Below are positions 55,980 to 64,000 of a DNA stretch of 64,000 bases, one piece after another; within the stretch, counting starts at the first letter, position 1; each line of letters begins with the position of its first letter. A program made the translations under genes and the position numbers. A model generated the notes under the pieces. It was not told the DNA's origin, ran no database searches, and saw only the letters and a program-made list of their open reading frames with translations. This DNA comes from Enterobacter sp. 10-1 (GTDB taxonomy: Bacteria > Pseudomonadota > Gammaproteobacteria > Enterobacterales > Enterobacteriaceae), in contig NISF01000008.1 of the NCBI GenBank assembly GCA_002270295.1, positions 62,001 through 126,000 of the forward strand, written 5' to 3'.

Positions 55980-57698
55980 TTATTCAGGATGGGGTTCACG
56001 TTTAATGTCACTACCTGACTTACCCGGTAAAAAGTTCAGGTCGGCGCCGGTGTGCGCCTGCTGCACCGTCTGGATATAAAGGCTGGCGTAGCCGCGGGGA
56101 TAATCAGGATATTCCTGCGGTCGGTTTTCTTTACGCTTGCTCAGTTCGCTCTCGCTGACGTGCAGCGTCAGCCGGCGCTCGCGGCAGTTCAGCTCAATCA
56201 TGTCGCCGTTCTCCACCACCGCCAGGGTCCCGCCGATGGTCGATTCCGGGCTGACGTGCAGGACAATCGTGCCAAATGCGGTGCCCGACATGCGCCCGTC
56301 CGAGATACGCACCATATCGCGCACGCCCTGCTGCAGGATCTTCAGCGGCAGGCCAAAGTTGCCGACTTCCGGCATGCCCGGATATCCCTTTGGCCCCACG
56401 CCCTTCAGCACCAGAATATCGTCGGGCCGTACGTCCAGATCCGGGTCATTAATGCGCTGGTTATAATCTTCAATGTTCTCAAAAACGACCGCCCGCGCGG
56501 TGTGGTTGAGCAGCGCCGGCGTAGCGGCCGAAGGCTTTATCACCGCGCCGTCGGCGCAAAGGTTGCCCTTCAGCACAATCGTTCCGGCGTCATCGAGCAG
56601 CGCGTTTTGCCGCGATGCGATAACCCGCTGGTTCAAAATCGCCGCCTCGCGGTAGTTCTCCTCCAGCGTTTTGCCGTTGCACTGCAGCACCTGCGTATGC
56701 AGCTTGTCGGTAAGCTGGCCGATAACCGCCGGAACGCCGCCCGCGTAGTAGAAATCCTCCATCAGAAATTCTCCCGATGGTTTCAGATTCGCCAGCAGCG
56801 GAACGTTCTGGCTAAACCGATCAAAATCCTCCAGCGTCAGCGGCACTTCGATGCGCCCGGCAAGCGCCAGAAGGTGCAGGATAAAGTTGGTTGAGCCGCC
56901 GATTGCCGCATTGACGACGATGGCGTTCTGGAAAGCCTCGCGGGTCAGGATCTGCGACATGCGCAGATCCTCTTTCACCATCTCGACAATACGGCGACCG
57001 GACAGACGGGAGACCCGCCTGCGCGCGGCATCAACGGCGGGAATGGCGGCAGAACCCGGCAGCGACATGCCCAGCGCCTCAACCATGCAGGAGAGGGTGG
57101 ACGCGGTGCCCATCGTATTGCAGGCGCCGGGGCTACGCGACATCGCGTTTTCCACCTCGTCAAACTCGGCCTGGCTCATGAGGCCCGCACGTAAATCCTC
57201 GCTAAACTTCCACAAATCGGTGCCGGAACCGATATCCGCCCCGCGATATTTGCCATTGAGCATCGGTCCGCCGCTCACCACCAGCGTCGGTAAATCAACG
57301 CTGGCCGCTCCCATCAGGCAGGATGGCGTCGTTTTGTCGCAGTTGGTGAGCAGCACCACGCCGTCAATGGGATTCCCACGAATCGACTCTTCAACATCCA
57401 TGCTGGCAAGGTTGCGGAACAGCATGGTCGTCGGCTTCATTAGCGCTTCGCCGAGCGACATCACCGGGAATTCAAAAGCCACGCCGCCCGCCTCGAGAAC
57501 GCCCATTTTGACCTGCTCGGCAAGATCGCGCAGATGCGCGTTGCAGGGGGTTAATTCAGACCAGGTATTACAAATCCCGATAACCGGGCGACCATCAAAA
57601 ATATCATTGGGCAGCCCCTGATTTTTTAACCAGCTTCTGGCAATAAACCCTGATTTATCCTTGCGTCCAAACCACGTCTGGCTACGATATTTTTTCAT
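55980..57698 (-). CDS. IlvD/Edd-family sugar-acid dehydratase (L-arabonate dehydratase type)
   Basis: Iron-sulfur dehydratase, 572 residues. Conserved cysteines occur in GICNTWSELTPCNAH, TNCDKTTPSC and GACNTMGTAS; the swivelling domain has ISDGRMSGTAFGTIVLHVSPE. The N-terminus MKKYRSQTWFGRKDKSGF resembles the L-arabonate/D-xylonate pentonate dehydratase subgroup rather than IlvD itself. First gene of the operon; it would convert an aldonic acid to its 2-keto-3-deoxy form. Substrate (arabonate, fuconate or another) is not determined. Confidence 0.85.
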   Translation of the reverse strand: MKKYRSQTWFGRKDKSGFIARSWLKNQGLPNDIFDGRPVIGICNTWSELTPCNAHLRDLAEQVKMGVLEAGGVAFEFPVMSLGEALMKPTTMLFRNLASMDVEESIRGNPIDGVVLLTNCDKTTPSCLMGAASVDLPTLVVSGGPMLNGKYRGADIGSGTDLWKFSEDLRAGLMSQAEFDEVENAMSRSPGACNTMGTASTLSCMVEALGMSLPGSAAIPAVDAARRRVSRLSGRRIVEMVKEDLRMSQILTREAFQNAIVVNAAIGGSTNFILHLLALAGRIEVPLTLEDFDRFSQNVPLLANLKPSGEFLMEDFYYAGGVPAVIGQLTDKLHTQVLQCNGKTLEENYREAAILNQRVIASRQNALLDDAGTIVLKGNLCADGAVIKPSAATPALLNHTARAVVFENIEDYNQRINDPDLDVRPDDILVLKGVGPKGYPGMPEVGNFGLPLKILQQGVRDMVRISDGRMSGTAFGTIVLHVSPESTIGGTLAVVENGDMIELNCRERRLTLHVSESELSKRKENRPQEYPDYPRGYASLYIQTVQQAHTGADLNFLPGKSGSDIKREPHPE

Positions 57699-58144
57699 TA
57701 CGTTGCGCTCATTTTCCAGAAAAGGTGAGAGTTAGCGGCAGTGTAATTGATGTGGCGATCCCGTCAATTCGCGGCAGGATACGGGCGAAAGCCGCCGTTT
57801 GTGAGTGAGTAAATAAAATCTTCGCCCCCGCTCGCCCCACGCTTTTACGGGTAAAAGTCAAAAATCATCCACCGCTATTGATGGCTAAAATATTATTTAA
57901 TATCAGTGCTATATAGTTAGGTTGCTTTTTTCTGGTTTCATATATAAAAGTTAAATTCCCGCGAATAAATCGCGAAAATGTGATCTGTATCGGAATAGCC
58001 GCGGCGGCCTGGCGCCACGCCTGCCGCGATAAGCCGCGCAAACGGTCAGCGGATCGGCTGCCGGACGTAAACCAGACTTTGCTCATTGCGGTTTGGTTGA
58101 GTAGCATTAGGCTCAATTTAATCGGACCACCGCGAGAATCCTGC
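57699..58144. promoter_or_regulatory. Divergent gap between the dehydratase operon and treR
   Basis: A 446-bp gap. It must hold the promoter of the sugar-acid operon (left) and of treR (right). The middle (57870-57960) is AT-rich. CGCGA-ATAAA-TCGCG (57960-57974) is a short perfect palindrome, and TGTGA at 57980-57984 could be half of a CRP site. No gene seen. Confidence 0.45.
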
Positions 58145-59092
58145 ATGCAAAACCGGCTGACCATCAAAGATATCGCGCGCTTAAGCGGCGTCGGGAAATC
58201 GACGGTATCGCGCGTGCTCAACAACGAAAGCGGCGTTAACGAGCGCACCCGCGAGCGGGTGGAAGCGGTAATGCAGCAGTACGGCTTCTCCCCCTCCCGC
58301 TCCGCGCGCGCGATGCGCGGCCAGAGCGACAAGGTGGTGGCGATTATCGTCACCCGTCTGGACTCGCTTTCAGAAAACCTCGCCGTGCAGACGATGCTGC
58401 CCGCTTTTTACGAGCAGGGTTACGATCCGATTATGATGGAAAGCCAGTTCTCCCCGGCGCTGGTTAGCGAGCACCTCAGGATCCTCGCCCGCCGCCACAT
58501 CGACGGCGTGGTGCTATTCGGCTTTACCGGCATTACCGAAGAGATGCTCACGCCGTGGCGCGAAACCCTGGTGCTGCTGGCCCGCGACGCGCCGGGCTTT
58601 GCCTCGGTCTGCTACGACGACGACGGCGCGGTCAGGATGCTGATGCAGCGTCTCTACGATCGCGGCCATCGTCATATCAGCTTCCTCGGGGTGCCGCACA
58701 GCGACGTCACCACCGGCCAGCGCCGTCATCAGGCCTATCTCGATTTCTGCCAGCAGCACCGGCTCTCCCCTACCGCCGCGCTGCCGGGCCTGGCCATGAA
58801 GCAGGGTTATGAAAACGTCGCCAGCGTCCTCAACCCCGACAGCAGCGCCCTGCTTTGCGCCACCGATACCCTCGCCCTAGGCGCCAGCAAGTATTTGCAG
58901 GAACAGCGCATTGAAGGCCTGCAGATCGCCAGCGTCGGCAGCACGCCGCTGCTGAAGTTCCTGCACCCGGAAATTATCACCGTCGATCCGGGCTACGCCG
59001 AGGCCGGACGCCAGGCGGCGCGGCAGCTGATCGAGCAGATCGCCGGCAACGCCAACCCCCGTCAAATCGTCATTCCCGCGGCGCTGATTTAG
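58145..59092 (+). CDS. treR: Trehalose operon repressor TreR
   Basis: LacI/GalR-family repressor, 315 residues as in E. coli. The helix-turn-helix (TIKDIARLSGVGKSTVSRVL) and hinge are followed by a periplasmic-binding-protein-like core that senses trehalose-6-phosphate. ATG 58145 (MQNRLTIKD) matches E. coli; the long upstream extension is not real. It lies upstream of treBC in the same direction. Confidence 0.97.
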   Translation: MQNRLTIKDIARLSGVGKSTVSRVLNNESGVNERTRERVEAVMQQYGFSPSRSARAMRGQSDKVVAIIVTRLDSLSENLAVQTMLPAFYEQGYDPIMMESQFSPALVSEHLRILARRHIDGVVLFGFTGITEEMLTPWRETLVLLARDAPGFASVCYDDDGAVRMLMQRLYDRGHRHISFLGVPHSDVTTGQRRHQAYLDFCQQHRLSPTAALPGLAMKQGYENVASVLNPDSSALLCATDTLALGASKYLQEQRIEGLQIASVGSTPLLKFLHPEIITVDPGYAEAGRQAARQLIEQIAGNANPRQIVIPAALI

Positions 59093-59130
59093 TCCCGCCG
59101 GCAGGATTTATGTGATCGTGGTTGCGTTTC

Positions 59131-59142
59131 GGGAACGTTCCC
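59131..59142. promoter_or_regulatory. TreR operator
   Basis: GGGAACGTTCCC is a perfect 12-bp palindrome 80 bp before treB, the form expected for TreR. A TGTGATC at 59111-59117 just upstream may be a CRP half-site. Confidence 0.8.
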
Positions 59143-59221
59143 ATTTTGCAAACGAAGCGGAGCGGTTAGGATTCGTCTCAGGTCATTACGCAATCTCTTC
59201 CCTCTGTTTTGAGGCCTCACA

Positions 59222-60640
59222 ATGAGTAAAGTAAATCAGCAGGACATCGATAAATTAATCGAACTGGTGGGCGGGCGCGACAACATCGCCACCGTCAGCC
59301 ACTGTATTACCCGTCTGCGCTTTGTGCTGAATAATCCGGCCATCGCCAAACCGAAAGAAATTGAGCAGCTGCGCATGGTGAAGGGCTGCTTTACCAACGC
59401 CGGGCAGTTCCAGGTCGTAATTGGCACGGACGTGGACGATTACTACAAGGCGCTGCTGGCTACCACCGGCCAGGCATCTGCTGATAAAGAGCAGGCCAAA
59501 CAGGCCGCGCGGCAGAACATGAAGTGGCACGAGCAGCTGATTTCGCACTTTGCCGAGATCTTCTTCCCGCTGCTGCCGGCGCTGATCAGCGGCGGCCTGA
59601 TCCTCGGCTTCCGTAACGTGATCGGCGATCTGCCGATGAGCAACGGTCAGACGCTGGCGCAAATGCACCCGTCGCTGAAAACGATTTATGACTTTCTGTG
59701 GCTGATTGGCGAAGCCATCTTCTTCTATCTGCCGGTCGGCATCTGCTGGTCAGCGGTGAAGAAAATGGGCGGCACGCCGATCCTCGGCATCGTGCTGGGC
59801 GTCACGCTGGTTTCTCCCCAGCTGATGAACGCCTATATGCTCGGCCAGCAGGTACCGGAAGTATGGAACTTCGGCCTGTTTACCATCGCTAAAGTGGGCT
59901 ATCAGGCGCAGGTGATCCCGGCGCTGCTGGCGGGCCTGGCGCTGGGCTTTATCGAAACGCGCATGAAGCGCATCGTGCCTGACTACCTCTACCTGGTAAT
60001 AGTGCCGGTGTGCTCCCTGATCCTGGCGGTGTTCCTTGCTCACGCCTTTATCGGCCCGTTCGGCCGCATGATCGGCGACGGCGTGGCCTTTGCGGTGCGC
60101 CACCTGATGACCGGTAGCTTCGCGCCGATTGGCGCCGCGCTGTTCGGCTTCCTGTATGCGCCGCTGGTGATCACCGGCGTCCATCAGACCACGCTGGCTA
60201 TCGATATGCAGATGATTCAGAGCATGGGCGGTACGCCGGTGTGGCCGCTGATTGCGCTCTCCAACATTGCCCAGGCCTCGGCAGTGGTCGGCATCATTAT
60301 CGCCAGCCGCAAGCAGAATGAGCGTGAAATCTCCGTCCCTGCGGCCATCTCCGCCTATCTTGGCGTCACCGAGCCGGCGATGTACGGGATCAACCTCAAG
60401 TACCGCTTCCCGATGCTCTGCGCCATGATCGGCTCCGGCCTCGCCGGGCTGCTGTGCGGCCTGAACGGCGTGATGGCGAACGGGATCGGCGTCGGCGGCC
60501 TGCCGGGCATCCTCTCCATCCAGCCGACCTACTGGCAGGTTTACGGCCTGGCAATGGCTATCGCCGTCGTCGTGCCGATTGTTCTCACGACCTTCGTGTA
60601 CCAGCGCAAATTCCGCCAGGGCACCTTGCAGATTGTCTGA
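59222..60640 (+). CDS. treB: Trehalose-specific PTS enzyme IIBC
   Basis: Membrane PTS permease, 472 residues, importing trehalose as trehalose-6-phosphate. The N-terminal IIB domain has the phosphorylated Cys28 in ATVSHCITRLRF. The IIC domain (about 105-470) has about ten membrane segments. It lacks its own IIA and presumably uses IIA-Glc as in E. coli. Operon with treC. Confidence 0.97.
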   Translation: MSKVNQQDIDKLIELVGGRDNIATVSHCITRLRFVLNNPAIAKPKEIEQLRMVKGCFTNAGQFQVVIGTDVDDYYKALLATTGQASADKEQAKQAARQNMKWHEQLISHFAEIFFPLLPALISGGLILGFRNVIGDLPMSNGQTLAQMHPSLKTIYDFLWLIGEAIFFYLPVGICWSAVKKMGGTPILGIVLGVTLVSPQLMNAYMLGQQVPEVWNFGLFTIAKVGYQAQVIPALLAGLALGFIETRMKRIVPDYLYLVIVPVCSLILAVFLAHAFIGPFGRMIGDGVAFAVRHLMTGSFAPIGAALFGFLYAPLVITGVHQTTLAIDMQMIQSMGGTPVWPLIALSNIAQASAVVGIIIASRKQNEREISVPAAISAYLGVTEPAMYGINLKYRFPMLCAMIGSGLAGLLCGLNGVMANGIGVGGLPGILSIQPTYWQVYGLAMAIAVVVPIVLTTFVYQRKFRQGTLQIV

Positions 60641-60695
60641 CTTTATCTTCCTTCCGGGGCGCGAAAGCGCCCCCTCGTTGTAGCAGGAAAGCACT

Positions 60696-62351
60696 ATGAA
60701 TACCCTTCCCCTCTGGTGGCAAAACGGCGTTATTTATCAAATCTATCCGAAGAGTTTCCAGGATACGACCGGCAGCGGTACCGGCGATCTGCGTGGGGTC
60801 ACCGCGCGGCTCGACTACCTGCGCAAGCTCGGCGTGGACGCCATCTGGCTGACCCCGTTCTACGTCTCGCCGCAGGTGGATAACGGTTACGATGTGGCGA
60901 ACTATACCGCCATCGATCCGGCCTACGGCACGCTGGCTGATTTTGACGAACTGGTGGCGCAGGCTAAAGCGCGCGGCATCCGTATCGTGCTGGATATGGT
61001 CTTCAACCATACCTCGACCGCCCACGCCTGGTTCCGCGAGTCGTTAAACAGAGAGAGCCCGTACCGCCAGTTTTATATCTGGCGCGACGGCGAGCCCACC
61101 ACCCCGCCGAACAACTGGCGCTCGAAGTTCGGCGGCAACGCCTGGCAGTGGCACGCCGAAAGCGGCCAGTACTATCTGCACCTGTTCGCCGCCGAGCAGG
61201 CGGACCTCAACTGGGAAAACCCGGCCGTGCGCGCGGAGCTAAAAAAGGTCTGCGAATTCTGGGCCGATCGCGGCGTTGACGGCCTGCGCCTCGACGTGGT
61301 CAACCTGATCTCCAAAGACCAGTCCTTCCCGTCCGACGCCGAGGGCGATGGCCGCCGTTTTTATACCGACGGCCCGCGCGTGCACGAATTCCTGCAGGAG
61401 ATGAGCCGCGACGTCTTCACCCCGCGCAATCTGATGACGGTCGGGGAAATGTCCTCCACCACCCTGGAACACTGCCAGCAGTACGCGGCGCAGGACGGCC
61501 GCGAGCTGTCAATGACCTTTAACTTCCATCACCTGAAGGTGGATTATCCCGGGGGCGAAAAATGGAGCCTCGCGCGTCCTGACTACGTGGCGCTGAAGGC
61601 GCTGTTCAGCCACTGGCAGCAGGGGATGCACAATCGGGCGTGGAACGCCCTGTTCTGGTGTAACCACGATCAGCCGCGCATCGTTTCGCGCTTCGGCGAC
61701 GAGGGCGAATACCGGGTTCCGGCGGCCAAAATGCTGGCGATGGTGCTGCACGGTATGCAGGGCACCCCCTATATCTACCAGGGGGAAGAGATTGGCATGA
61801 CCAATCCGCACTTCTCGCGTATCAGCGACTATCGCGACGTGGAAAGCCACAACATGTTTATTGAGCGTTCGGCACAGGGGCAGGCGCCCGACGAGCTGCT
61901 GGCGATTCTGGCCAGTAAATCCCGCGACAACAGCCGGACGCCGATGCAGTGGAACGGCCGCGAGAACGGCGGCTTCAGCGAGGGCGAACCGTGGATTGCG
62001 CTGTGCGATAACTACCGCGATATCAACGCCGAGGCGGCGCTGGCCGATCCTGATTCGGTGTTTTATGCCTATCAGCAGCTGATCGCGTTGCGCAAAACCA
62101 CGCCGGTGCTGACCTGGGGCGACTATCTCGATCTTTGCGCGGAGCATCCGTCTCTGTGGTGCTATCGCCGGCAGTGGCAGGGGCAAACGCTGGTGGTAGT
62201 GGCCAACCTGAGTCGTGAATTCCAGAACTGGCAGCCGGATGAGATGGAGGGCGACTGGCAGGTATTGATGAGCAACTACGCGGAAGCGGCTAATCGCCCG
62301 GCGGCCATGACCCTGCGTCCGTTTGAAGCCGTGTGGTGGCTGCAGGCGTAA
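60696..62351 (+). CDS. treC: Trehalose-6-phosphate hydrolase TreC
   Basis: Cytoplasmic GH13 enzyme, 551 residues, splitting trehalose-6-phosphate to glucose and glucose-6-phosphate. The four GH13 regions are visible: DMVFNH, GLRLDVVNL (nucleophile Asp), VGEMSS (acid/base Glu) and NHDQPR (transition-state Asp). It follows treB by 55 bp. Confidence 0.97.
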   Translation: MNTLPLWWQNGVIYQIYPKSFQDTTGSGTGDLRGVTARLDYLRKLGVDAIWLTPFYVSPQVDNGYDVANYTAIDPAYGTLADFDELVAQAKARGIRIVLDMVFNHTSTAHAWFRESLNRESPYRQFYIWRDGEPTTPPNNWRSKFGGNAWQWHAESGQYYLHLFAAEQADLNWENPAVRAELKKVCEFWADRGVDGLRLDVVNLISKDQSFPSDAEGDGRRFYTDGPRVHEFLQEMSRDVFTPRNLMTVGEMSSTTLEHCQQYAAQDGRELSMTFNFHHLKVDYPGGEKWSLARPDYVALKALFSHWQQGMHNRAWNALFWCNHDQPRIVSRFGDEGEYRVPAAKMLAMVLHGMQGTPYIYQGEEIGMTNPHFSRISDYRDVESHNMFIERSAQGQAPDELLAILASKSRDNSRTPMQWNGRENGGFSEGEPWIALCDNYRDINAEAALADPDSVFYAYQQLIALRKTTPVLTWGDYLDLCAEHPSLWCYRRQWQGQTLVVVANLSREFQNWQPDEMEGDWQVLMSNYAEAANRPAAMTLRPFEAVWWLQA

Positions 62352-62358
62352 GAGCGAC

Positions 62359-62424
62359 GCCCGGTCTCGCGCTGCGCTTAGCCGGGCTACGTTACGGTAG
62401 CCCGGGCTGGCGCAGCGCGCCGCC
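62359..62424. repeat. Inverted REP pair between treC and the EIIC gene
   Basis: Two REP-type units in opposite orientation; their inner edges CCGGGCTAC (62382-62390) and GTAGCCCGG (62397-62405) form a perfect 9-bp stem. A BIME in a convergent gap that may end both transcripts. Confidence 0.65.
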
Positions 62425-62431
62425 TTTGTCG

Positions 62432-63784
62432 TCAGGCTCTGTCGGCCGTTGACAGCGCGCTGCCGGCCTCCTGGCGCGTCGAGGCGTGCTCCTCTTTCGC
62501 CTTCAGGCGATCCCACGCCCGGAAGAACGGATAGTAAACCACCAGCGAAATCGTCAGGTTCACCACCTGCAGAATGGTCCCGGAAATATGCCCGCCCGTT
62601 GCCAGATAGCCGCTAATAAAAATCGGCGTGGTAAACGGCAGCGCAATCCCCGCCGGCGGAGCGACCAACCCGGTCGCCATCGCGGTATAGGAGACAATTA
62701 CCAGCAGAACCGGCGTCAAAATAAACGGCAGGAAAAAATAGGGGTTCATCACCAGCGGAATACCGAACACCATCGGCTCGCTGATATTAAACAGCGCGCC
62801 GGGCGCGGCGATTTTCCCCAGCTGCTTCATCTGCTGGCTACGGCTTCTGAACAACATAAAGAGCACCAGCCCCAGCAGCGCCCCGGTACCGCCGGGAGCA
62901 ATCCACAGATCGTAAAACTGCTGCGTAATGATATGCGGGATCGGCTGGCCGTTCTGGAACGCGGTGAGGTTTTCCGACATATTCGACAGCCACACCGGCT
63001 GAATAAACACCAGCACGATGGCATCGCCGTGCAGCCCCAGCGTCCACAGAATGCCGATCAGGATAACCGAGAAGATCATCCCCGGCAGCGTACCACCGAC
63101 GTGGTGCATCGGAATGCCGATAATGGTGGCGATCATGCTGTTAATGTCGCCGAATGGCGAAGCTTCGACGATCAGGCGCAGCGCCAGCACCACCGCCAGC
63201 ACGCAGAATCCGGGGATCAGCGCGAGGAACGATTTCGCCACCGCCGGCGGCACCCCGTCCGGCATGCGGATCACCAGGTTGCGGCCGGCGACAAAGCGAT
63301 AAATCTCGGTAGATAACAGCGAAATAACGATGGCGACAAACAGCCCCTGGCTGCCCACCAGCCCGACCGGGATCACCCCTTTGACCACTTCCGCCGCGCC
63401 GTGCACCGGCGTAAACAGCGTACTTTGCGGGATCGTCATCACGAACGCGACCAGCGACATGGCCCCGGCGGTGAGCGGGTCAAGCGTGCGGTACTTCTCC
63501 GCCAGCCGGTAGGCAATCCCGAAGCTCGATATCAGCGCCATAATGTCGTAGGTCGCTTTAACCGGATAAAGCATTTTATCGCGCCAGACGTCGCCGAACA
63601 GACCGCTCATCATATCGGCATAGCCGGGAATGGGCAGATAGGCGAAAATCAGGAAAAATGAACCAATCAGCATAAACGGCATGTTCAAAATAATGCCGTC
63701 GCGCACCGACAGGACGTGCTTTTGCCCGGCGATTTTCAGCGCCGCGGGCATGACGTAACGTTCAATCCACGTAGTGTTCGACAT
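62432..63784 (-). CDS. PTS EIIC component, cellobiose/lactose family
   Basis: Membrane subunit of 450 residues (CelB/ChbC-type IIC), about ten membrane segments. Family motifs include GIILNMPFMLIGSFFLI, the conserved GLHGDAI, and NISEPMVFGIPLVMNP. It probably carries a beta-glucoside or chitobiose-like disaccharide. No IIA or IIB domain is fused and none is visible downstream, so these must be encoded to the right or elsewhere. It lies 26 bp after a GH4 gene in the same direction. Confidence 0.9.
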   Translation of the reverse strand: MSNTTWIERYVMPAALKIAGQKHVLSVRDGIILNMPFMLIGSFFLIFAYLPIPGYADMMSGLFGDVWRDKMLYPVKATYDIMALISSFGIAYRLAEKYRTLDPLTAGAMSLVAFVMTIPQSTLFTPVHGAAEVVKGVIPVGLVGSQGLFVAIVISLLSTEIYRFVAGRNLVIRMPDGVPPAVAKSFLALIPGFCVLAVVLALRLIVEASPFGDINSMIATIIGIPMHHVGGTLPGMIFSVILIGILWTLGLHGDAIVLVFIQPVWLSNMSENLTAFQNGQPIPHIITQQFYDLWIAPGGTGALLGLVLFMLFRSRSQQMKQLGKIAAPGALFNISEPMVFGIPLVMNPYFFLPFILTPVLLVIVSYTAMATGLVAPPAGIALPFTTPIFISGYLATGGHISGTILQVVNLTISLVVYYPFFRAWDRLKAKEEHASTRQEAGSALSTADRA

Positions 63785-63810
63785 GAGACGATCCCCAAAG
63801 GAAATAACGG

Positions 63811-64000
63811 TCAGTTAAATTGCGTCAGCCATTGACGGTTGATGGTTAAGACTTCGTCCAGCAGCGCCTGCGCGTCGGTGACGTTGCCCACCAGCGGGTT
63901 GGTCACCAGCGCCAGCAGCGCGCTATCGCGACAGCCGTGTACCGCGGCTTCAATGGTCAGCCGCTCAAAGGCCTTCACCTGCTGCGTCAGGCCGTTCATC
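63811..64000 (-). CDS. GH4 phospho-glycosidase, C-terminal 62 residues (runs off right edge)
   Basis: Only the C-terminal end is in the window. LTQQVKAFERLTIEAAVHGC and ALLALVTNPLVGN match the tail of NAD- and Mn-dependent family 4 6-phospho-beta-glucosidases (LicH/CelF/ChbF type). Such an enzyme would hydrolyse the phosphorylated disaccharide imported by the adjacent EIIC. An ATG near the edge is internal, not the start. Specificity cannot be set from the fragment. Confidence 0.75.
   Translation of the reverse strand, partial: MNGLTQQVKAFERLTIEAAVHGCRDSALLALVTNPLVGNVTDAQALLDEVLTINRQWLTQFN

Noticed and set aside
57980-58144. N-terminal extension of treR
   Set aside because: The E. coli TreR N-terminus matches from ATG 58145; the upstream frame is intergenic.

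Overview
The window is chromosomal DNA of a GC-rich member of the Enterobacteriaceae, most likely the Klebsiella/Raoultella group. The backbone order leuX, ahr, yjgR, lptGF, pepA, holC, valS, yjgM, miaE, rraB, argF, tabA, pyrL-pyrBI, ridA, mgtA and treR-treB-treC matches the enteric chromosome. miaE (absent from E. coli K-12), a complete inositol cluster and a gpdQ operon closely resembling the K. aerogenes enzyme point to Klebsiella. I cannot name the species from sequence alone.

Left end (1-3.0 kb): the N-terminal two-thirds of a P4-type integrase lies beside the 3' end of tRNA-Leu(CAA) leuX, so an island integrated at leuX continues to the left of the window. On the other flank of leuX, before ahr, is a two-gene HNH nuclease plus SAM methyltransferase module. 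It is preceded by an inverted repeat whose right arm contains the ribosome binding site. This is the least understood part of the window.

Metabolic block (4.2-30.4 kb), between ahr and yjgR, holds three catabolic modules. (1) A binding-protein ABC importer is co-transcribed with the cytoplasmic phosphodiesterase GpdQ behind a Pho-box-like sequence, suggesting uptake and hydrolysis of glycerophosphodiesters when phosphate is scarce. (2) yagE-yagF-yagG-yagH with convergent xynR form a xyloside/D-xylonate module: transporter, GH43 xylosidase, xylonate dehydratase, 2-keto-3-deoxyxylonate aldolase and IclR-type regulator. (3) A myo-inositol regulon consists of iolD-G-H-E-T leftward, iolC (kinase-aldolase fusion) and iolR rightward, iolA-B leftward and an iolI-like gene rightward. 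Related TGAAAT/ATTTCA repeats recur at its promoters and are probable IolR sites.

Core block (30.5-47.4 kb): the HerA-like ATPase YjgR, the LPS exporter permeases LptF/LptG, PepA, HolC-ValS, an acetyltransferase, tRNA hydroxylase MiaE, RNase E regulator RraB, argF with paired ARG boxes, TabA, the attenuator-controlled pyrBI operon with its leader peptide, RidA, and a LysR regulator divergent from an aldo-keto reductase.

Right part (47.5-64 kb): an exported GH20 hexosaminidase; mgtA with a proline-rich mgtL leader peptide and alternative leader hairpins; a four-gene sugar-acid operon (IlvD/Edd dehydratase, RraA-like aldolase, MFS transporter, IclR regulator) of unknown substrate; the trehalose genes treR-treB-treC with a perfect TreR operator; and a PTS EIIC next to the end of a GH4 phospho-glycosidase that runs off the window. 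REP-type palindromes occupy several convergent gaps. I see no rRNA, CRISPR array, insertion sequence or clear pseudogene.
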